From Sinomicrobium soli (GTDB taxonomy: Bacteria > Bacteroidota > Bacteroidia > Flavobacteriales > Flavobacteriaceae): a stretch of DNA of 64,000 nucleotides. The notes under the pieces were generated by a model. It saw only the letters and a list, made by a program, of their open reading frames with translations, searched no databases and was not told the DNA's origin. The position numbers and the translations under genes are program-made. Shown here piece by piece: positions 1 to 9,666 of this stretch (its first letter is position 1; each line of letters starts with the position of its first letter). The DNA lies in the NCBI RefSeq assembly GCF_003285545.1, contig NZ_QLNV01000003.1, forward strand, positions 186,001-250,000, read 5' to 3'.

Positions 1-1
1 A

Positions 2-2770
2 AACATACAGATACGCGGGCAGCGTTCGGTATACGACGAAGGAGGGCACAATAATCCCCTTCTTATCCTCGACGGGATGATCTTTTACGGGGAACTCTCG
101 GAGATCAACCCTGACGATATCGAACAGATAGATGTGCTCAAGGATGCTTCGGCAGCGGCCATCTACGGATCAAAGGCGGCAAGCGGGGTGATCATCATCA
201 ATACCAAAAAGGGAAAACAAGGCAAACCCGTGGTCAACATCACCACCAATATCGGTATAACGACACCGAGCACATACCGCAAACGGTTCGGTACCGATGC
301 GTACCTGCAGCACCGCCAAGACTGGTATACCAAGAACACCTACGGGGTAAACGCCGAAACGGGAGCCTACGAAGCCTATCAGAGTGGAACATACGCCAAC
401 CGGCCCGGTTATTTTATGCAGCCGGACCAGTTACCTTCGAACATCTCCCTAGAGGCATGGAGAGGATATACCGAAAATGACAACGACGAATCCGACCTGA
501 GCATCTGGGCCAAAAGGTTAGGCTTCCAGGGAAATGCCCTGGAAAATCTCCTTGCGGGGAAAACCGTCAACTGGGGAGACCATACCTTTCGCACGGGTAT
601 TGACCAGGATTTTAATGCCAGTGTAAGCGGTGCCAGTGAAAAGACCAACTATTACCTGTCTATGGGCTACCTGAAGAACCAGGGTGCCGTGGTCGACGAC
701 GAATACAGGGCAGTCCGGGCCAATATGAAGATCAATACCGAGGTGACCGACTGGTTCGAGATCGGAGCCAATGTCAATTTCCAGGATCGCTCCGACGGTA
801 AAGTAGGGCTGGACATGGATTACCAGATGCGTAACAGCCCCTTTGCCGATTATGCAGATGAAGAAGGCAAGCCGGTACAATTTCCCCTGAGTTCGGAGTA
901 CAGCCAGAGAGGATATAATTACGATTTCCAAAAACAATACCTGGAGCTTGAAAAGGGGTATACCGTACTTAACAGTATAATCCAGGCCAAAATCAAACTG
1001 CCTTTTAACATTACATACTCTTTCAACGCTTCTCCCCGGTACCAGTTTTTCTACGACCGGTATTTTATGTCGGCGAAGCTACCGGGATCGGACCCCAAGA
1101 CTCGTGGAGCCAACCGCGAACAATCCAAGCGTTTTGACTGGTCTTTGAACAACACCATTACCTGGGACCATACCTTCCTGGACAAACACCACGTTATCCT
1201 CACCCTGGTGCAGGAAGCAGAGGAACGCCAATTCTGGAAAGACCGCATTGAGGCACGGAATATCCAGCCTTCTGATGCGCTCGGGTTCCACAATACCAAA
1301 AACGGCAGCAAGGAAGACAGTTTCTTTGACAGTTATGATTCCAATCAGACCGCAGACGGACTGTTGGCACGGTTGTTCTATTCCTATGACGATCGCTATA
1401 TGCTTACGACGTCCATACGAAGAGACGGGTATTCCGCCTTCGGGACTTCTAATCCCTATGCCACCTTTCCATCTGTGGCCACAGCCTGGACATTTACCAA
1501 TGAAGAGTTCTTTAAATGGGGCCATATCATGAATTATGGAAAATTACGGGTTTCCTATGGTGAAAACGGAAATCGGTCCCTTGAGAACCCTTACCTGGCA
1601 TTGGCCAATCTCTCGGAGGGTTCCGGTAATATGCAAGGATATATAGATGCCTCAGGGAAGCTTGTGCTATACCGGTATCTCATGATGGATCGTATGGCCA
1701 ATCCGAACCTGCAATGGGAAAAAACGGCGTCCTGGAACGTCGGGCTCGATTTCGGGTTTCTCAACGGGCGTATATCCGGAAGTATCGAATATTACAACAT
1801 GGATACCCATGATATGATCATGAATCAGCGCCTGCCGAGTTTTACAGGATTTTCAAATATCACGACCAACCTGGGAGAAGTGAATAACAGCGGGGTTGAA
1901 GTGGCCCTGAATACCAATAATATCAGCAAGGAAAATTTCGAATGGTCTACCACCTTTAGTTTTTCCTATAACAAGAACAAGATCAAGCACCTTTACTACC
2001 AGTATGAAGATGTTGTGGATAGCGAAGGAAATATTACCGGAAGAAAAGAAATGGACGATATATCGAACGGCTGGTTTATCGGAAAACCCATCAGTGCTAT
2101 CTGGGACTACCGGGTTACAGGGATATGGCAGACAGATGAGATAGAGGAAGCCGCAAGATACGGTCAGCTTCCGGGTGATCCCAAAGTGGCCAACAATTAC
2201 ACAGCCGATGATGTCGTCAACGACGACGGTTCCGTGACCCCCGTGTATAATGACAGGGACAAGGAATTCCTCGGTGAAACCGCACCGCCGGTACATTGGT
2301 CCTTACGGAATGATTTTGTATTCTGGAAAGACCTCAGTTTTTCCTTCAATATCTATTCATATATGGGCCATAAAAGCCTGTCGGGTAATTACCTGAACAA
2401 TGATGATCTCGGCGGGCGTATGGCCTATGCCCTGCAGAATGTGCGCGCAAAAGAATACTGGACCCCTGATAATCCTACCAACGAATTCGGACGTATAGAA
2501 GCCGCAGGGCCTACCGGAGCTGCCGGAGCACAGAAACTGTACGACCGCTCCTTTATCCGCCTGGAGAATATTTCGGTAGGTTATACCCTGCCGGAGGACT
2601 GGACCTCCTCCTGGGGTATCAACCGCGTGAAGGTATACGGCTCCGTTCGCAATCCGGCGGTCTGGGCCAAAGATTGGGATTATGGCGACCCCGAGACCTG
2701 GCATGGAAATGACAACCCTTCAGGCTGGGCTACCACAGTATATACTCTGGGACTGAATTTTACTTTTTAA
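2..2770 (+). CDS. SusC/RagA-family TonB-linked outer membrane transporter (5' partial)
   Basis: Outer-membrane TonB-dependent transporter that imports glycan oligomers together with its SusD partner. The reading frame is open from base 2, so the start, signal peptide, N-terminal carboxypeptidase-like domain and TonB box lie outside the window. About 922 residues are visible. They open inside the plug domain with an IRGQRS...LLILDG segment and the SusC signature INPDDIEQIDVLKDASAAAI, followed by a long barrel rich in aromatic and Asn/Asp residues. The last residue is Phe (LGLNFTF), as is usual for outer-membrane barrels. The stop is 9 bp before the SusD gene, so the two are co-transcribed. The family is certain. 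The substrate cannot be read from this gene, but the GH105 neighbour points to a uronic-acid-containing glycan. Confidence 0.95.
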   Translation, partial: NIQIRGQRSVYDEGGHNNPLLILDGMIFYGELSEINPDDIEQIDVLKDASAAAIYGSKAASGVIIINTKKGKQGKPVVNITTNIGITTPSTYRKRFGTDAYLQHRQDWYTKNTYGVNAETGAYEAYQSGTYANRPGYFMQPDQLPSNISLEAWRGYTENDNDESDLSIWAKRLGFQGNALENLLAGKTVNWGDHTFRTGIDQDFNASVSGASEKTNYYLSMGYLKNQGAVVDDEYRAVRANMKINTEVTDWFEIGANVNFQDRSDGKVGLDMDYQMRNSPFADYADEEGKPVQFPLSSEYSQRGYNYDFQKQYLELEKGYTVLNSIIQAKIKLPFNITYSFNASPRYQFFYDRYFMSAKLPGSDPKTRGANREQSKRFDWSLNNTITWDHTFLDKHHVILTLVQEAEERQFWKDRIEARNIQPSDALGFHNTKNGSKEDSFFDSYDSNQTADGLLARLFYSYDDRYMLTTSIRRDGYSAFGTSNPYATFPSVATAWTFTNEEFFKWGHIMNYGKLRVSYGENGNRSLENPYLALANLSEGSGNMQGYIDASGKLVLYRYLMMDRMANPNLQWEKTASWNVGLDFGFLNGRISGSIEYYNMDTHDMIMNQRLPSFTGFSNITTNLGEVNNSGVEVALNTNNISKENFEWSTTFSFSYNKNKIKHLYYQYEDVVDSEGNITGRKEMDDISNGWFIGKPISAIWDYRVTGIWQTDEIEEAARYGQLPGDPKVANNYTADDVVNDDGSVTPVYNDRDKEFLGETAPPVHWSLRNDFVFWKDLSFSFNIYSYMGHKSLSGNYLNNDDLGGRMAYALQNVRAKEYWTPDNPTNEFGRIEAAGPTGAAGAQKLYDRSFIRLENISVGYTLPEDWTSSWGINRVKVYGSVRNPAVWAKDWDYGDPETWHGNDNPSGWATTVYTLGLNFTF

Positions 2771-2779
2771 CCGCTTAAA

Positions 2780-4807
2780 ATGAATACGATGACACAGATC
2801 ACTCAAAAATTAAATTATATCTATAAAGGCCTTGCCTTATTGATAGGCGGGACCTTAATGCTCAGCAGCTGCTCAAAAGATTTTTTAGAGCCTAAACCAC
2901 TATCTTTTTATGATCCCACGGCTACGTTCAATACGGAAGAAGGACTGATATCCGCTATGGCTATATGTGACCGTCACCTGAAACTGTACTGGGCCACCGA
3001 TCACAACGAAATGCTTACCCTCGGTACGGAATATATCTTTTCCGAACTGATGGTAGCCTCTGCTACGGATAAACGCAACATGATGAGCGACGTAGCCCAT
3101 CAGCTCACACCCACCAGTGAAACTTCATATCAGAATCTTGGAAGGACTAACAGCATCTGGTATTTATGGGAGGAGACCTATAAGGGTATTATGAACGCCA
3201 ATACCATTATCCAGTTTGTAGACCAGGTAGAAGAACTGGACGAACCGACCCGGAATATGTATAAGGGCAGGGCCTATTTTCATCGTGCTTTCCGCTATAT
3301 GGCACTGGTATTCCAGTTTGGTGATGTGCCACTGATAACCAAAATCCTGGATATCCCCAAACAAAATTACCGAAGTACAAAACGCGATGCCATACTGGAA
3401 ATGATTACCCGGGATATGGAAAAAGCTGTGGAATGGGTACCCGATCAGCAGGATATGGGACTTACAGGTATGGTGAATAAAGGCGCCTGCCGTATGCTGC
3501 TGGCCAAATGCTACCTGGCCCTGGGCGAATATGCCAAGGCCAAGGAACAAACCGATATATTGATAGAGCAGTCCGGATATTCCCTGATGCAAGACAGTTT
3601 CGGCACTTTCAACGACGGCGGCGAACCACAGACCTGGCCTATTACGAGGAATGTGATCTGGGACCTTCACCGACCCGAGAACAAACTCAGTCCGGGTAAC
3701 CAGGAGGTAATCATGGGAATGCCCAACCGGGGAGCAGGGGCAGAATCATTTACCAAGATGCTTACCATGCGAATCCTCTATCCCTTTGTTTTCGACCAAC
3801 GACTGAAAACAAAAGATGGCAAGCAGGCACTGCTGAATATAAGGCGTAACCATGACGACTATAACCCGAATTACGATTATATGAGAGCTTTCGGAAGGGG
3901 TATTGCTACCTTCCGCCCTACCAGTTTCCATACCGATGGCGTCTGGAAAGTAAACGGTATCATGGATGAAACCGACCTGCGACATAATTCGGAAGTGGGC
4001 AACTGGATACGTATGGAAGATTATAAGGTGAACAACAAGGAATCGGCAGAATTCGGAAACCCTGTAACACTGTACAATCCGGATAACGGAGACCTGCTGT
4101 GCAGTGATTCCATCCGTCGCTGGTTTGATGTACCCCATTACAAACTGTTCCTCGATGATCCGGTAAACGAGGCCAATATCACCGGTTCGGACGGCCTCAG
4201 GGGAGCAACCAACGGAGGAAATGCCGACTGGTATCTCTATCGCGTAGCAGAAGCCTATCTCCTCCGGGCGGAAGCCAAATACTATATAAACCCGGGCGAT
4301 GGTACTATTGCCGACGACCTGAATGCCTTGAGACGCCGTGCACAGTGCAGCGAACTGTACCAGGGCGCCGTTACCATAGGCGATATCATGAACGAACGTG
4401 CCCGCGAATTGTACTGGGAAGAATGGCGCAACGTGGAACTCACCCGCGTATCTCTCTGCCTGGCCCGTAGCGGGGCGCCCGATGAATGGGGCAATGTGTA
4501 CAATCTGAATGATTTCGACAAGCAGAGCGGTACGGATTCACAGGGTGGCAGTTACTGGTACCAGCGTATCATACATTACAGCATGTATAACAAAGGCCCC
4601 ATACAGATCGATGCCACCGGGATCAGCAACATCAACTATACCATGGATAAAAAGAACATCTACTGGCCTATTCCCTATGCGGCAATTACAGCCAACAATA
4701 AGGGTAACCTAAGCCAGAATTTCGGTTACGACGGCTATGATCCGGCTACACCGAAATGGGATAACTGGGAAGATGCTGTTGAGGATGAAGATAAAATATC
4801 AGAATAA
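2780..4807 (+). CDS. SusD/RagB-family glycan-binding lipoprotein
   Basis: Cell-surface lipoprotein that lids the SusC barrel and binds the glycan before import. It is 675 residues, on the long side for SusD (usually 500-650). It has a type II signal with the lipobox Cys near residue 31 (LMLSSC). The following FLEPKPLSFYDP is typical of the mature SusD N-terminus. TPR-like helical segments follow, and the C-terminal YRVAEAYLLRAEAKYYI near residues 483-500 is the family's most recognisable motif. It starts 9 bp after the SusC stop. A second in-frame ATG lies 9 bp downstream and could be used instead. It forms an operon with the transporter and probably the GH105 gene 30 bp downstream. Confidence 0.95.
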   Translation: MNTMTQITQKLNYIYKGLALLIGGTLMLSSCSKDFLEPKPLSFYDPTATFNTEEGLISAMAICDRHLKLYWATDHNEMLTLGTEYIFSELMVASATDKRNMMSDVAHQLTPTSETSYQNLGRTNSIWYLWEETYKGIMNANTIIQFVDQVEELDEPTRNMYKGRAYFHRAFRYMALVFQFGDVPLITKILDIPKQNYRSTKRDAILEMITRDMEKAVEWVPDQQDMGLTGMVNKGACRMLLAKCYLALGEYAKAKEQTDILIEQSGYSLMQDSFGTFNDGGEPQTWPITRNVIWDLHRPENKLSPGNQEVIMGMPNRGAGAESFTKMLTMRILYPFVFDQRLKTKDGKQALLNIRRNHDDYNPNYDYMRAFGRGIATFRPTSFHTDGVWKVNGIMDETDLRHNSEVGNWIRMEDYKVNNKESAEFGNPVTLYNPDNGDLLCSDSIRRWFDVPHYKLFLDDPVNEANITGSDGLRGATNGGNADWYLYRVAEAYLLRAEAKYYINPGDGTIADDLNALRRRAQCSELYQGAVTIGDIMNERARELYWEEWRNVELTRVSLCLARSGAPDEWGNVYNLNDFDKQSGTDSQGGSYWYQRIIHYSMYNKGPIQIDATGISNINYTMDKKNIYWPIPYAAITANNKGNLSQNFGYDGYDPATPKWDNWEDAVEDEDKISE

Positions 4808-4837
4808 ATTTCATATTGAATAACTAAAAATAGCATT

Positions 4838-5941
4838 ATGTACAAAAAAATATTGATTATATTCCTATGTTTTCCTCTCCGGTTTTTGTCCGCCCAGACA
4901 GATACACTGGAAGACTTTCCGGAAGGATACACTCCCGAAGAAGTAGGAAAACTCGTTGCATACCGTTTCGTATATGCCAAACATGCCCTCCACGCAGGAA
5001 AATGGATCAGCTACCCGGAGACATTTTACTGGAACGGCGCCCTGAGGTTTGCTCAACTTACGGATGACCGGGCACTTCTCCGGTCCATGCAAGACCGGTT
5101 TGAACTCTTGCTGACGACAGAAAAAGAACTGTTACCCATCAGGAACCACGTAGACCTGAATATGTTTGGCAGCCTGCCCTTAACACTTTACCAGATTACC
5201 GGGGACCAGCGTTACAAAGAACTGGGCCTGCCGTATGCAGATACACAATGGGAGGTTCCGGAAAATGCGAAACCAGGCGAAAAAGAATGGGCTGAAAAAG
5301 GATATACCTGGCAGACGCGGCTATGGATCGACGACATGTATATGATTACCATCGTACAGGCCAATGCCTATAAAGTGACCGGTGATCTGAAATACATCGA
5401 CCGGGCAGCGAAAGAAATGGTCTTGTACCTGGATGAGCTTCAGCGGCCGAACGGGCTCTTCTATCACGCCCCCGATGTGCCCTACTACTGGGCACGGGGC
5501 AATGGCTGGATGGCTGCCGGGGTCACAGAACTGCTCCGCTATCTCCCGGAAGACCACAAAGACCGGCCACGGATCATGGAAGGCTACCGGAAAATGATGA
5601 AAAGCCTGAAAGATTACCAGACTGCCGACGGAATGTGGAACCAGCTGATCGACGAACCGGATTACTGGGCCGAAACCTCCGGGTCGGCCATGTTTGCCTA
5701 TGCCTTTATCACCGGGGTAAAACAAGGATGGCTGGACGCCGGGACCTATGCTCCCGCAGCCCGGAAAGCATGGATGGCGCTGGTATCCTATATCGATACC
5801 AAAGGAGCCGTGTCTGAAGTCTGTGTCGGGACCAATAAAAAAAATGACAAACAGTATTATTACGACCGTCCGAGAAGAACCGGCGACTATCACGGGCAGG
5901 CCCCGTACCTCTGGTGTGTAGCTGCTCTTCTGGAAAAATAA
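4838..5941 (+). CDS. GH105 family unsaturated uronyl hydrolase
   Basis: Probable periplasmic (alpha/alpha)6-barrel hydrolase that removes the 4,5-unsaturated uronic acid left by a polysaccharide lyase. It is 367 residues with a signal peptide ending near SAQ (residue 20). Family features are visible: WIDDMYM near residues 164-170 carries the catalytic Asp, ARGNGWMAAG lies near residue 219, ETSGSAMFAYA near 275, and GDYHGQAPYLW closes the C-terminus. It follows SusD by 30 bp. GH105 enzymes act on products of pectin (rhamnogalacturonan), ulvan and related glycans. The sequence does not say which applies here, and no lyase is in the window, so that enzyme would be upstream or elsewhere. GH88 is the nearest alternative family. 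Confidence 0.88.
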   Translation: MYKKILIIFLCFPLRFLSAQTDTLEDFPEGYTPEEVGKLVAYRFVYAKHALHAGKWISYPETFYWNGALRFAQLTDDRALLRSMQDRFELLLTTEKELLPIRNHVDLNMFGSLPLTLYQITGDQRYKELGLPYADTQWEVPENAKPGEKEWAEKGYTWQTRLWIDDMYMITIVQANAYKVTGDLKYIDRAAKEMVLYLDELQRPNGLFYHAPDVPYYWARGNGWMAAGVTELLRYLPEDHKDRPRIMEGYRKMMKSLKDYQTADGMWNQLIDEPDYWAETSGSAMFAYAFITGVKQGWLDAGTYAPAARKAWMALVSYIDTKGAVSEVCVGTNKKNDKQYYYDRPRRTGDYHGQAPYLWCVAALLEK

Positions 5942-6020
5942 TCAACTCCTGTATCAATTGACGTAATGACGTAAAAAACTCAAAAGAGAACTGTTACAAA
6001 CACACCGGAAAACCAATAAG

Positions 6021-6066
6021 CACTCCGGACTTGCTCAATATAACATATTGCGCAAGTGCCGGAGTG
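6021..6066 (+). terminator. Stem-loop after the GH105 gene
   Basis: Bases 6021-6034 pair with 6052-6066 with one bulged base (CACTCCGG/CCGGAGTG plus ACTTGC/GCAAGT). The loop is about 17 bases and the stem is followed by GTTTAAAA. It lies 80 bp after the GH105 stop. The short T-run makes it a weak intrinsic terminator or a transcript-stabilising hairpin. Confidence 0.6.
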
Positions 6067-6317
6067 TTTAAAATCCCGCTAAGTGGGCAAATTCCCGGAT
6101 ATAATTTATAACTTTACAAATATTTCAGATTTTTCTATTAATTTAACCAATAATATCAGATAAATTATGATCTTATCATCACTTCACCCGGTGTTTCCCG
6201 GTCTATGGCCTGCATATGAGCATACCGCTTCCTGTAAAATGCGACCTGTTAACCCTTAAATCCTTTCCGGGAATCATTATGATAAAACACAAACTGAATA
6301 GTTTAGCACCAGTCCAT

Positions 6318-6335
6318 TTCGTTAACGTTACCGAA
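6318..6335. promoter_or_regulatory. Imperfect 18-bp palindrome, possible operator
   Basis: TTCGTTAACGTTACCGAA reads nearly the same on both strands, with a mismatch only at positions 5 and 14. It lies about 95 bp upstream of the DUF1080 start. Its size and symmetry fit a dimeric HTH regulator such as a LacI-type protein, but no such regulator gene is in the window. This is inference only. Confidence 0.3.
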
Positions 6336-6428
6336 GTATCTTTCGAAAGGATTACAAACAAGTATTCGTCCCTGTCGGGAGAAGTGAGGAAAAAGAAAAC
6401 ACCGGACTATATTTTAAATTCAAATTAA

Positions 6429-7808
6429 ATGAAACGCTTAAGCAAGAACACATCAATTATTGCACTGTGCCTGGCATCACTATCCATTACAGGCTGTGCA
6501 GACCAGAAGAAGGACGATACGCCCTGGCAACCGCTTTTTGACGGTGAAACCCTTTCGGGATGGACCCAGAAAAACGGTGAGGCCAAATACGAGGCCATCG
6601 ACGGTATGATCGTGGGGACCACAAAACACGATACACCCAATTCCTTTCTCACTACGGATAAAATGTACGGAGATTTTATCCTGGAACTGGATTACAAGGT
6701 AGATCCTTCCATGAATTCCGGGATACAGATCAGGAGCAACAGTATTCCCGCATACAGGAACGGCCGGGTGCACGGCTACCAGGTGGAAATAGACCCCTCC
6801 GACCGTGCCTGGAGCGGCGGGATCTACGACGAGGCCAGAAGGGGATGGCTGTATCCGCTCAGCCTGAATACTGCCGCCCAGGGAGCTTTCAAGCAAAACG
6901 ACTGGAACCACTACAGGGTAGAAGCCATAGGCGACACCATTCAGACGTGGGTAAATGGCGTGGCCGCTGCAAACCTGATAGACGGCAAGACACGGGAAGG
7001 TTTTATCGCCCTGCAGGTACACAGCATAGGAAAAAACGATGAAGCCGGTAAACAGATCATGTGGAAAAATGTCCGGATACTCACCGACGATCTCGAAAAA
7101 TACAATATGGAAAGCGATGCCCCCGTATTCAATACCGGAAACCAGCTGACAGAAGCCGAAAAAGAAGATGGCTGGAAATTGCTATGGGACGGAAAAACCA
7201 CCGACGGCTGGAGGGGCGCCAAACTCGACAGGTTCCCGGAAAAAGGCTGGAAAATAGAAGATGGGCTTCTTGTTGTCCTGGCTTCGGACGGAAAAGAATC
7301 TGCTGCCGGCGGAGATATCGTAACGACAGAAAATTACGGGGATTTCGAATTAAAGGTCGACTTTAAAATCACCAAAGGGGCCAACAGCGGTATTAAATAT
7401 TACGTAGATGCCGGACTCAATAAAGGAGAAGGCTCTGCCATAGGGCTGGAATACCAGATCCTGGACGATGACAACCACCCCGATGCCAAACTGGGCAACC
7501 ACGAAGGCAGCAGGACCGTGGCCTCATTGTACGACCTTATCAAGGCAGACCCCGAAAAACCCATACATCCCGTGGGAGAGTGGAATACCGCTCACATTAT
7601 TTCCAAAGACCACCATGTGGAACACTGGCTGAACGGGGTCAAGGTACTGGAATACGAGCGGGGCAGTGAGGAATTCAGGAAACTGGTCTCGGAGAGCAAA
7701 TACGAGAAATGGCCCGGTTTCGGAGAACTGGAAACAGGACAGATCCTTCTGCAGGACCACGGAAACCTGGTGTATTTCAGAAACGTAAAAATCAAACCCT
7801 TAAACTGA
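6429..7808 (+). CDS. Two-domain DUF1080 (3-keto-disaccharide hydrolase type) lipoprotein
   Basis: A 459-residue lipoprotein with lipobox Cys at residue 23 (SITGC). It carries two tandem DUF1080 domains with a concanavalin-like jelly-roll fold. The first is about residues 35-215 (start [13 protein letters not shown]) and the second about 248-457 (start [13 protein letters not shown]). Each has the family's NSGIQIRS / NSGIKYYV strand and a ...[11 protein letters not shown] ending. DUF1080 proteins include hydrolases acting on 3-keto-glycosides and are often paired with Gfo/Idh oxidoreductases that make the 3-keto sugar, as here. The next gene starts 5 bp after the stop. The enzymatic role is inferred from family and neighbour. 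A pure glycan-binding role is possible. Confidence 0.85.
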   Translation: MKRLSKNTSIIALCLASLSITGCADQKKDDTPWQPLFDGETLSGWTQKNGEAKYEAIDGMIVGTTKHDTPNSFLTTDKMYGDFILELDYKVDPSMNSGIQIRSNSIPAYRNGRVHGYQVEIDPSDRAWSGGIYDEARRGWLYPLSLNTAAQGAFKQNDWNHYRVEAIGDTIQTWVNGVAAANLIDGKTREGFIALQVHSIGKNDEAGKQIMWKNVRILTDDLEKYNMESDAPVFNTGNQLTEAEKEDGWKLLWDGKTTDGWRGAKLDRFPEKGWKIEDGLLVVLASDGKESAAGGDIVTTENYGDFELKVDFKITKGANSGIKYYVDAGLNKGEGSAIGLEYQILDDDNHPDAKLGNHEGSRTVASLYDLIKADPEKPIHPVGEWNTAHIISKDHHVEHWLNGVKVLEYERGSEEFRKLVSESKYEKWPGFGELETGQILLQDHGNLVYFRNVKIKPLN

Positions 7809-7813
7809 TTGTA

Positions 7814-9154
7814 ATGACATCGAGAAGAAGTTTTATATCCAAAACCTTACTGGGTGGTGCTGCCGTAGCCCTAAGCCACCCCCTTATGAGCATGCCTGCG
7901 GCCAGTTACCGGAGAATCATGGGCGCCAATGACCGGCTTAATATAGCTATCGCCGGCCTCGGGAGAAGGGTCGGGGCCTACTATGAGCCCATTGCCAAAA
8001 AGGAAGCCAATGTACATTTGAGGTATCTCTGCGATGTGATGAAAAGCCAGCGGGAAAAGGCGCTCCGGGAAATCTCGGAACGGATCGATTACCAGCCGGA
8101 AACGGAAAACGACATCAGGAAGGTCCTGGACGATAAAGACGTGGATATCCTGGTCAATGCAACTCCCGACCACTGGCATACCCCGGGTTCGGTAATGGCC
8201 ATGAAGGCAGGAAAACACGTGTACGTAGAAAAACCCTGCAGCCATAATATGGACGAAAACGAATTGCTGGTAGAGGCAGCCGGAAAGTACGGCAAAGTGG
8301 TGCAGATGGGCAACCAGCAACGCTCTTCCCTGCATACCACCAAGGTAATTACGGATATTCATAACGGGCTGATCGGCACCCCGTACAAGGCCGTGGCCTT
8401 TTACACCAATACCAGGGGCGAGGTCCCTGTACAACAACCGGCCCCGGTACCGGAAGGGCTCGACTGGGATTTGTGGCAGGGGCCTGCCACGAGAAGGGAA
8501 TACACCCATAATACCTGGGATTACAACTGGCACTGGTACGGCTGGAACTACGGGACGGCAGAAGCCGGGAACAATGCCACCCATGAACTGGACGTAGCCC
8601 GGTGGGCCTTGGGGGTAGATTACCCGGAATACGCCGAAGTGGAAGGTGCCAAACGACATTTTGAGAATGACGGATGGGAAATGTACGACACCATGCTGGC
8701 CACCTTTAAGTTCAAGGGCAATAAGATCATTCAGTGGGACGGAAAGAGCCGTAACGGTTACGACACTTACGGTGCCGGAAGGGGTACCATTATCTACGGC
8801 AGTGAGGGTTCGGTATTTATGGACCGCGGGAAATACCGGCGGTACGACCGCGTCGGGAAACTGGTGGACAGCTTTGACAGCAACAGTGACGAAGCAGGTA
8901 CAGCACTCGGTGGCGGGGGCAGCCTCACCACCGCACATATGCTCAACTTCTTCGATACCATCCGTGGAAAAGCCAAACTCACCGCCCCTATTGACGATGC
9001 CAGTATCAGTATGGCCATGGTACACTATACCAATATTGCCTACCGTACCGGCAGGAGCTTTGAGATCGATCCGGAATCCGGAAAGATCAGGGACAGAAAG
9101 GCCATGAAGTTATGGGGCAGGGAATATGCCCCGGGATGGGAGGTAAAGCTCTGA
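7814..9154 (+). CDS. Tat-exported Gfo/Idh/MocA family oxidoreductase
   Basis: A 446-residue NAD(P)-dependent sugar dehydrogenase-like protein. The start at 7814 is chosen because it gives a twin-arginine signal (SRRSFISK, residues 3-10) followed by a hydrophobic, alanine-rich stretch. An earlier in-frame ATG at 7709 lies inside the preceding gene. The Rossmann motif LNIAIAGLGRRVG is near residues 41-53 and the family hallmark EKPCSHN near residue 139. A folded, cofactor-loaded enzyme exported by Tat fits the TatA gene at 16292. It probably oxidises a sugar to its 3-keto form for the DUF1080 partner, or acts as a glycosidase of the NAD-dependent type. The substrate is unknown. It is the last gene before the terminator at 9173. 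Confidence 0.9.
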   Translation: MTSRRSFISKTLLGGAAVALSHPLMSMPAASYRRIMGANDRLNIAIAGLGRRVGAYYEPIAKKEANVHLRYLCDVMKSQREKALREISERIDYQPETENDIRKVLDDKDVDILVNATPDHWHTPGSVMAMKAGKHVYVEKPCSHNMDENELLVEAAGKYGKVVQMGNQQRSSLHTTKVITDIHNGLIGTPYKAVAFYTNTRGEVPVQQPAPVPEGLDWDLWQGPATRREYTHNTWDYNWHWYGWNYGTAEAGNNATHELDVARWALGVDYPEYAEVEGAKRHFENDGWEMYDTMLATFKFKGNKIIQWDGKSRNGYDTYGAGRGTIIYGSEGSVFMDRGKYRRYDRVGKLVDSFDSNSDEAGTALGGGGSLTTAHMLNFFDTIRGKAKLTAPIDDASISMAMVHYTNIAYRTGRSFEIDPESGKIRDRKAMKLWGREYAPGWEVKL

Positions 9155-9172
9155 TCAGGTTTATCAGGATAT

Positions 9173-9217
9173 AAAAAACAGGGGGCTATGCACGCACGCA
9201 CAGCCCCCTGTTTTTTT
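9173..9217 (+). terminator. Strong intrinsic terminator, probably bidirectional
   Basis: Perfect 9-bp stem CAGGGGGCT (9179-9187) / AGCCCCCTG (9202-9210), preceded by A6 and followed by T7, so it can work on both strands. It closes the glycan operon and may also stop transcription coming leftward from the toxin gene at 9256. Confidence 0.9.
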
Positions 9218-9255
9218 ATTATCCGTAAAAATCGCTATCTCCGGATCCTAACTAA

Positions 9256-9666
9256 TTAAGATATCACGCCCATAAAATCGGCAAAGGTTAAAATTCTGGT
9301 ATTTTTGATTTGATTTAAAACCAATAGATCACCATCTCCTGTAATAAGGTAATGAGCTTTAGAGTCTATAGCCAGATTTAGCAAAAAATTGTCCTTTTCA
9401 TCCCGACATATCCGAACATCTGATTTCACTTTGATCAATTTCCCGAATTGGTCAAAACAGTCCAGAATCCTTTTCACATCATTTGTCGAAAAATACTTTC
9501 TGAATTTTGGACGAGTAATCACTTTAACAAATTCCTCGATAAGTTCATCAGAAAAAACTAAAACTATTTTTCCTTCATTCAACAAAGAATCTAAAGCATT
9601 TAATTTTTTAGAAATCAGAAAGCTAATCCACAGATTGGTATCCAGGATTACCTTTTTACTTTCCAT
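9256..9666 (-). CDS. PIN-domain toxin of a toxin-antitoxin pair
   Basis: A 136-residue putative RNase of the PIN family. The acidic active-site set is visible: VILDTNLW at the start (Asp 9), DELIEEF, RDEKDNFLL and the closing ITGDGDLL. The start at 9666 (MESKK) overlaps the end of the antitoxin gene by 11 bp, the usual coupled arrangement. An upstream in-frame ATG at 9711 would add 15 residues unlike the family. The region is clearly more AT-rich than its neighbours, which suggests recent acquisition. PIN toxins cleave tRNA, rRNA or mRNA; the target here is unknown. Confidence 0.85.
   Translation of the reverse strand: MESKKVILDTNLWISFLISKKLNALDSLLNEGKIVLVFSDELIEEFVKVITRPKFRKYFSTNDVKRILDCFDQFGKLIKVKSDVRICRDEKDNFLLNLAIDSKAHYLITGDGDLLVLNQIKNTRILTFADFMGVIS

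Larger units (their letters stand above)
5942..6428. other. 487-bp intergenic region inside the glycan locus
   Basis: No convincing gene. It holds the hairpin at 6021-6066, then an AT-rich stretch (6100-6180) that could house a promoter for the DUF1080 and oxidoreductase genes. It also holds an 18-bp imperfect palindrome at 6318-6335 (TTCGTTAACGTTACCGAA, two mismatched positions) that may be an operator. The two following genes are therefore probably a separate transcription unit from susC-susD-GH105. Confidence 0.5.

Noticed and set aside
6216-6428. 70-codon open frame ending directly at the DUF1080 start
   Set aside because: No recognisable family, no signal or motif, composition like the surrounding leader, and it spans the candidate operator. 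Treated as non-coding.
7871-9025. Long open frame (384 codons) antisense to the Gfo/Idh gene
   Set aside because: It is the shadow of a GC-biased third-codon pattern in a certain gene. Its translation is low-complexity, rich in Gly/His/Val, with no domain.
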